From NCBI GenBank assembly GCA_963169175.1, contig CAUJFK010000094.1, forward strand, positions 1 through 16,757: DNA of 16,757 bases. The letters are read 5' to 3'. The notes under the pieces are model-generated. The model was given only the letters and a program-made list of their open reading frames with translations. It did not search any database and was not told the DNA's origin. Position 1 is the first letter of the stretch, and the number at the start of each line of letters is the position of its first letter. A program made the translations under genes and the position numbers. Shown here in pieces: positions 14,908-16,757 of this stretch. The stretch comes from Acidobacteriota bacterium. Its GTDB lineage: Bacteria; Acidobacteriota; Blastocatellia; Pyrinomonadales; Pyrinomonadaceae.

Positions 14908-14934
14908 ATGTTTCGAGCCGGATCGGAGCCGTGA
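14908..14934 (+). other. Possible 8-codon leader ORF upstream of the GH27 gene
   Basis: ATG 14908 opens a minimal frame encoding MFRAGSEP and stops at TGA 14932-14934, one base before the GH27 ATG at 14936. Its codons contain the CGGAG (14924-14928) that serves as the GH27 Shine-Dalgarno at 7-base spacing. Translation of the leader would therefore cover, and then deliver ribosomes to, the GH27 start. A purine-rich AAAGGAAAAG tract (14884-14893) precedes it at long spacing. It may be chance. Confidence 0.2.
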
Positions 14935-14935
14935 G

Positions 14936-16189
14936 ATGGTCGGTTTTTGCATGGGTTTCGTTGCGCTCACGGTGCTGGCGTTGGCGTTTGGAGTTTGTGT
15001 GCCGGGTGTTGAGGCGCAAGTCAGGTCTTCGGGTGGGGAACTGTTGGCTCAGACGCCGCCGATGGGGTGGATGACTTGGAATTATTTTGGCGAGAACATT
15101 AACGAGCGGGATCTGCGCGAGATGGCGGATGCGATGGAAAGTTCGGGAATGGTCAAGGCCGGTTACAAGTATCTGATGATCGACGATGGATGGCAGGGTG
15201 GCCGGGACAACAAAAATAATTTAATTCCCGACACGAAAAAGTTTCCGTCCGGCATAAAGGCGTTGGCTGACTATGTTCATGCGAAAGGGATGAAACTCGG
15301 AATTTATTCCGATGCCGCGCCGCTGACATGCGCTGGTTATACAGCGAGCTTGAATTTTGAGGAACAGGACGCGAAAACTTTTGCGGCGTGGGGTGTGGAT
15401 TATTTGAAATACGATTATTGCGGAGCTCCAAGCGACGCGCAAACAGCGCAGGTCCGATATAGGGCAATGGCCGAGGCGCTTAGAAAGAGCGGCCGCGACA
15501 TTGTATTCAGCGTTTGCGAATGGGGCGAGCGAAGGCCGTGGTCGTGGGCGGCAGGGTTAGGGGCTCAGCTTTGGCGAACGACGCATGATGTCCGCGACAA
15601 ATGGGCGAAAAAGCCGTCAGAAAAATGGGGCGTCGGACTGATGGATATTCTGGACGAGAACGCAGACCTTCATGAATATGCCGCTCCGGGCAGGTGGAAT
15701 GACCCGGACATGCTGATCGTCGGACTATACGGCAAAAAAGGCCCGTCGGGCGACGGCGGTGGGAGCGGCTGCAACGACGTTGAGTATCAAAGCAACATGA
15801 GTTTGTGGAGCATTATGGCGGCCCCGCTGATAGCGACAAACGATGTGCGTTCGATGAATGCCGAGACGAAACGCATCTTGCTGAATGAAGAAGTGATCGC
15901 CGTTAACCAGGACGCGCTGGGCAAGCAAGGCATGCGGAAGATCAAGAACGATGCCTGGAATGTTTTCGTCAAGCCGCTCGCAAAAGGCGACACCGCGATC
16001 GCCATTTTGAACCGCAGCAATGTTCGCCAAAATTATTCGATCGAGTTTTCCGAGCTTGGATTGGACGGCGAGTTTGAGATCAGAGACCTTTGGCAGCACA
16101 AGGTGACCGGGCGTGGATCGAATTGGACGGGCGAAGTCGAGAGCCACGAAACAAAATTGTTTCGCCTGAGTCGGAACCGCCTGCGGTAG
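14936..16189 (+). CDS. GH27 family alpha-galactosidase, exported
   Basis: The 417-residue protein has an N-terminal hydrophobic export segment (about 1-27, ending GVEA-Q), unusual in lacking Lys/Arg at its start. A TIM-barrel follows with the GH27 signature TPPMGWMTWNYFG (40-52) and LMIDDGW (80-86). The nucleophile is Asp160 in LKYDYCG. The acid/base is Asp218 in WRTTHDVRD, by position against human alpha-galactosidase A. RWNDPDML (253-260) is also conserved. A C-terminal beta domain spans about 335-417. The enzyme should release terminal alpha-galactose with retention from glycans such as galactomannan or raffinose-type sugars; some relatives act on alpha-N-acetylgalactosamine or beta-L-arabinopyranose. 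ATG 14936, with CGGAG 7 bases upstream, is the first usual start in the frame. The amidohydrolase begins 32 bases downstream. Confidence 0.94.
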   Translation: MVGFCMGFVALTVLALAFGVCVPGVEAQVRSSGGELLAQTPPMGWMTWNYFGENINERDLREMADAMESSGMVKAGYKYLMIDDGWQGGRDNKNNLIPDTKKFPSGIKALADYVHAKGMKLGIYSDAAPLTCAGYTASLNFEEQDAKTFAAWGVDYLKYDYCGAPSDAQTAQVRYRAMAEALRKSGRDIVFSVCEWGERRPWSWAAGLGAQLWRTTHDVRDKWAKKPSEKWGVGLMDILDENADLHEYAAPGRWNDPDMLIVGLYGKKGPSGDGGGSGCNDVEYQSNMSLWSIMAAPLIATNDVRSMNAETKRILLNEEVIAVNQDALGKQGMRKIKNDAWNVFVKPLAKGDTAIAILNRSNVRQNYSIEFSELGLDGEFEIRDLWQHKVTGRGSNWTGEVESHETKLFRLSRNRLR

Positions 16190-16199
16190 CGGGCGGTTT
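16174..16199 (+). terminator. 11-bp hairpin spanning the GH27 stop codon
   Basis: Bases 16174-16184 pair with 16189-16199 around a GGTA tetraloop, with nine Watson-Crick pairs and two G-T wobbles (16174/16199 and 16182/16191). The core is AACCGCC with GGCGGTT. The TAG stop (16187-16189) lies in the loop and top of the stem. Only three T follow (GGTTTAACG), so it is at best a weak intrinsic terminator. It could instead attenuate or stabilise the 3' end before the amidohydrolase start at 16222. Confidence 0.45.
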
Positions 16200-16221
16200 A
16201 ACGCGACAGACTTGATTGTTC

Positions 16222-16757
16222 ATGGCAAAACCTCTAGTTGGCGATTATCAACCATCCGCTACCGCAGATGGTTCTGACAGGAAGATGGAAGAGGTTCAGG
16301 ACAAATTTATCGCAATGGTTTCGGCGAGGGTCGAGGTCGACTTGCCGATCTCGCAGTTTAAGCCGCATTCGACGCTCGCGGTGCCGGCACACGAGATCGA
16401 AATATCGAAATTTCCGTCGGTCGATTATCACAACCATCTTGATGCACAGGAGCCGAGCCATATTCTTCGCGTGATGGATGCGTGTGGCGTCGAAAAATGC
16501 ATCAACATAACGATGCGCGTTGGCGATGAAGCGTATGAGATGCACCGCAAGTTTAAGGATTTCGCAGCGGACAGGTTTGACACTTACGCATGGTTTGATT
16601 GGACGGATCTGCATGAAGACGGTTTTTGGGAAAGGTGTGTTGAGCGGGTTGAGAAATTTGTCGATGCGGGTTTTGTCGGGATAAAGATCTGGAAGGATCT
16701 GGGTTTGACGTTAAAAGGCAAAAACGGCGAACTGCTGAAAGTGAATGACGAGCGGCT
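16222..16757 (+). CDS. Amidohydrolase family protein, 3'-truncated by the window edge
   Basis: From ATG 16222 the frame stays open to the right edge, giving 178 visible residues. After a ~65-residue N-terminal segment (ending LAVPAHEIEISKFPS) comes VDYHNHLD, with the metal-binding His-x-His at residues 70 and 72. ILRVMDACGVEKCINIT (81-97), FDTYAWFDW (119-127) and AGFVGIKIWKDLGL (149-162) follow. This is the pattern of the amidohydrolase-2 (ACMSD-like, PF04909) TIM-barrel hydrolases and decarboxylases. The catalytic aspartate and later metal ligands lie outside the window. No signal peptide is visible, so it is probably cytoplasmic. The gene starts 32 bases after the GH27 stop, with a strong hairpin between, and could be co-transcribed. 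Its Shine-Dalgarno is poor. The substrate is unknown; a link with sugar catabolism is inference from position. Confidence 0.82.
   Translation, partial: MAKPLVGDYQPSATADGSDRKMEEVQDKFIAMVSARVEVDLPISQFKPHSTLAVPAHEIEISKFPSVDYHNHLDAQEPSHILRVMDACGVEKCINITMRVGDEAYEMHRKFKDFAADRFDTYAWFDWTDLHEDGFWERCVERVEKFVDAGFVGIKIWKDLGLTLKGKNGELLKVNDER

Noticed and set aside
1..16757. CRISPR array, tRNA, rRNA, integrase or insertion sequence
   Set aside because: I saw no regularly spaced direct repeats, cloverleaf-like sequences, rRNA motifs or transposase/integrase motifs on either strand. The only element-like structure is the inverted repeat at 3413-3527.

Overview
The window is about 16.8 kb of bacterial chromosome with moderately high GC content. 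It is dense with secreted or periplasmic hydrolases. Sec signal peptides, a two-half M16 protease, S9 and M19 peptidases, a GH47 mannosidase and a small 'QGVRSGELT' secreted protein together remind me of Acidobacteriota (Blastocatellia-like). This is only an impression: there is no rRNA or marker gene here. I see no tRNA, rRNA, CRISPR array, integrase or transposase.

Layout. A 5'-truncated M16 zinc-peptidase gene (1-1989) is followed 30 bases later by a signal-peptide-bearing GH47 class I alpha-mannosidase (2020-3405). A 115-base imperfect inverted repeat (3413-3527) fills most of the gap to an NAD(P)-dependent SDR gene (3535-4572). Convergent to it is an APC-type amino-acid permease on the minus strand (4657-5958). 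A compact divergent promoter region separates the permease from a beta-lactamase-fold serine hydrolase (6044-7048), whose stop overlaps the start of an S9 prolyl-oligopeptidase-family peptidase (7045-9504). Convergent to these is a 1020-residue PAS4-GGDEF-EAL cyclic-di-GMP protein (9554-12616, minus). To its right, all on the plus strand, lie a small secreted helical protein (12838-13191), an M19 membrane-dipeptidase family enzyme (13344-14651), a GH27 alpha-galactosidase (14936-16189) and the start of an amidohydrolase that runs off the right edge (16222-16757).

How they may work together. Four peptidase or peptidase-like genes (M16, S9, M19, serine hydrolase), two exo-glycosidases that remove sugars common on glycoproteins and plant glycans (alpha-1,2-mannose, alpha-galactose) and an amino-acid permease fit a theme of glycoprotein or peptide scavenging. 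The genes form several separate transcription units on both strands, so this is a neighbourhood theme and not a proven pathway. The c-di-GMP protein is probably an unrelated signalling gene.

The items most worth a second look are the bacterial GH47 with an unusual residue at the specificity position, the HRGTEDTE-type inverted-repeat element abutting the SDR start codon, the 11-bp hairpin laid across the GH27 stop codon, the overlapping divergent promoters, and the repeat architecture of the small secreted protein.
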